Assembly: GCA_902793335.1 (NCBI GenBank)
Contig: CADBCZ010000001.1
Location: forward strand, 89,542-153,541
Length of the DNA stretch: 64,000 nt
From: an uncultured Lachnospiraceae bacterium
GTDB lineage: Bacteria; Bacillota; Clostridia; Lachnospirales; Lachnospiraceae
Direction: 5' to 3'
Part shown: piece after piece, positions 63,333 through 64,000 of the stretch
Position numbering within the stretch: the first letter of the stretch is position 1
Layout of the letters: every line of letters starts with the position of its first letter
Notes under the pieces: model-generated
The model's input: the letters and a program-made list of their open reading frames with translations, nothing else
What the model was told of the DNA's origin: nothing
Databases searched by the model: none
Program-made: the position numbers and the translations under genes

Positions 63333-63878
63333 TTATTTTATTTTCTTTCTCTCAACCAGATCGGTATTAAGTGGTTCCAAATAATGTACCAAAGCCCCGC
63401 CTTGTGGTTTTATGAAATACTTCGGATCCAATTCATTATACTTGAAATTCCTGGCATGTCCGTCTCTTTCAATTCTATCATAATATTCCTTAAGGATGCG
63501 ATAAGGAAGATAATAACTTTCATTTCTCGCAGAAAAGAATACTATGAGAAAACTCACACCGCCTTGAGCTTCAAAACGTTCCATAAACTTCATCTGATGC
63601 TCATGTATGTTAGCCATAGGAAATGTATCTGTATTGCACTCTTTAGCATCAAAACAAATCGGAATACCCTGCACAACTCCTATATAGTCAACCGTAGAAT
63701 CCTTATCAAAATAGGCGAGTGTAATGTGATGACTTTCCTTATCAATTTCTATCGGTGTAATCGGTGTAGGTATTTTCTGAACCAGCGCAAGCCCCTTTTC
63801 CAGATATATATCATTTGTCATATTAATAAGGTCTTCTAACGTAGAGCCGCGAAGACCTCTAGAATTCCATGTTGCCAT
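63333..63878 (-). CDS. recU: Holliday junction resolvase RecU
   Basis: About 181 residues from the ATG at 63878, behind TTTGGAGGAAGAC. WNSRGLRGSTLEDLINMTN at the N-terminus, STVDYIGVVQGIPICFDAKE near residue 60 with catalytic acidic residues and lysine, and GGVSFLIVFFSARNESYYLP near 105 identify Firmicutes RecU, the resolvase of recombination intermediates. The 122 bases above it to the window edge show nothing recognisable. Confidence 0.94.
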   Translation of the reverse strand: MATWNSRGLRGSTLEDLINMTNDIYLEKGLALVQKIPTPITPIEIDKESHHITLAYFDKDSTVDYIGVVQGIPICFDAKECNTDTFPMANIHEHQMKFMERFEAQGGVSFLIVFFSARNESYYLPYRILKEYYDRIERDGHARNFKYNELDPKYFIKPQGGALVHYLEPLNTDLVERKKIK

Positions 63879-64000
63879 TTTGTCTTCCTCCAAATTTGGG
63901 TTTGTAGGGATGTTTTATTTTCTTTTACGAACGCCGTATTACGATATATTATGGTATATTTTTATGTCTTGATTGTCCGTAGATAAGAGTTTCTAAGTAT

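Noticed and set aside
63177-63839. A 220-codon plus-strand open frame
   Set aside because: It is antisense to recU and the small membrane protein; no family features and no ribosome binding site.
1-64000. CRISPR arrays, tRNA or rRNA genes, prophage or transposase genes
   Set aside because: I looked for regularly spaced repeats, cloverleaf sequences with CCA-type ends and transposase or integrase motifs and found none.

Overview
This is an AT-rich chromosomal window from a Gram-positive anaerobe of the class Clostridia, most likely a member of the Lachnospiraceae; genus and species cannot be fixed from the sequence alone. The evidence is the complete anaerobic (early cobalt insertion) cobalamin pathway, recU, rpsU, the yqfC-yqfD-phoH-ybeY block of endospore-forming lineages, lipobox-type lipoproteins, GGAGG ribosome binding sites, and the short HisG plus HisZ arrangement. 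Every gene I can support lies on the minus strand, so the operons read from high to low coordinates. I saw no tRNA, rRNA, CRISPR array, prophage or insertion sequence.

Region 1 (1-19148) is one long vitamin B12 unit. A sigma-A type promoter (19120-19148) starts a leader with a cobalamin riboswitch (18858-19082) and an intrinsic terminator (18786-18826). Below these lie an exported CbiK-type cobaltochelatase lipoprotein, a two-domain lipoprotein, a BtuF/BtuC/BtuD-like ABC importer, then cobQ, cobT, cobU, cobS, a short CobU-like gene, a cobC-like phosphatase, cbiB, cobD, cbiC, cbiD, cbiF, cbiG, cbiH and a CobK-CbiE-CbiT fusion cut by the left edge. cbiL and cbiA are not in the window and may lie beyond that edge. 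A 214-bp palindromic element interrupts the operon between cobU and cobS.

Region 2 (19200-28974) holds miaB, an ECF sigma factor with three membrane proteins, the decayed tail of a leucine-rich-repeat surface protein, a MATE exporter, a small papain-like or unknown protein, a zinc-uptake-like group (OB-fold-like lipoprotein, ZnuA-like binding protein, a membrane protein with a Cys/His motif) and hflX.

Region 3 (29069-33984) is a MoxR ATPase and a CoxE-type VWA protein separated by two nucleotide-binding proteins: a winged-helix AAA ATPase and a nuclease-helicase-like protein. In front of the first is an array of five phased 11-bp repeats.

Region 4 (34034-48902) is mostly housekeeping: proA, a hybrid histidine kinase, a DUF896 gene whose reading frame appears to run into 5-formyltetrahydrofolate cyclo-ligase through an A9 tract, two FAD oxidoreductases, an orphan 7TM-PAS protein, cdd, a DUF3048 lipoprotein, ybeY, phoH, yqfD, yqfC and rpsU.

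Region 5 (49045-64000) has small membrane proteins, alaS, two tiny genes, a histidine operon (hisZ-hisG-x-hisD-...-hisB-hisIE) that also carries a flippase-like protein, pssA and psd for phosphatidylethanolamine synthesis, then trpS, a small membrane protein and recU.
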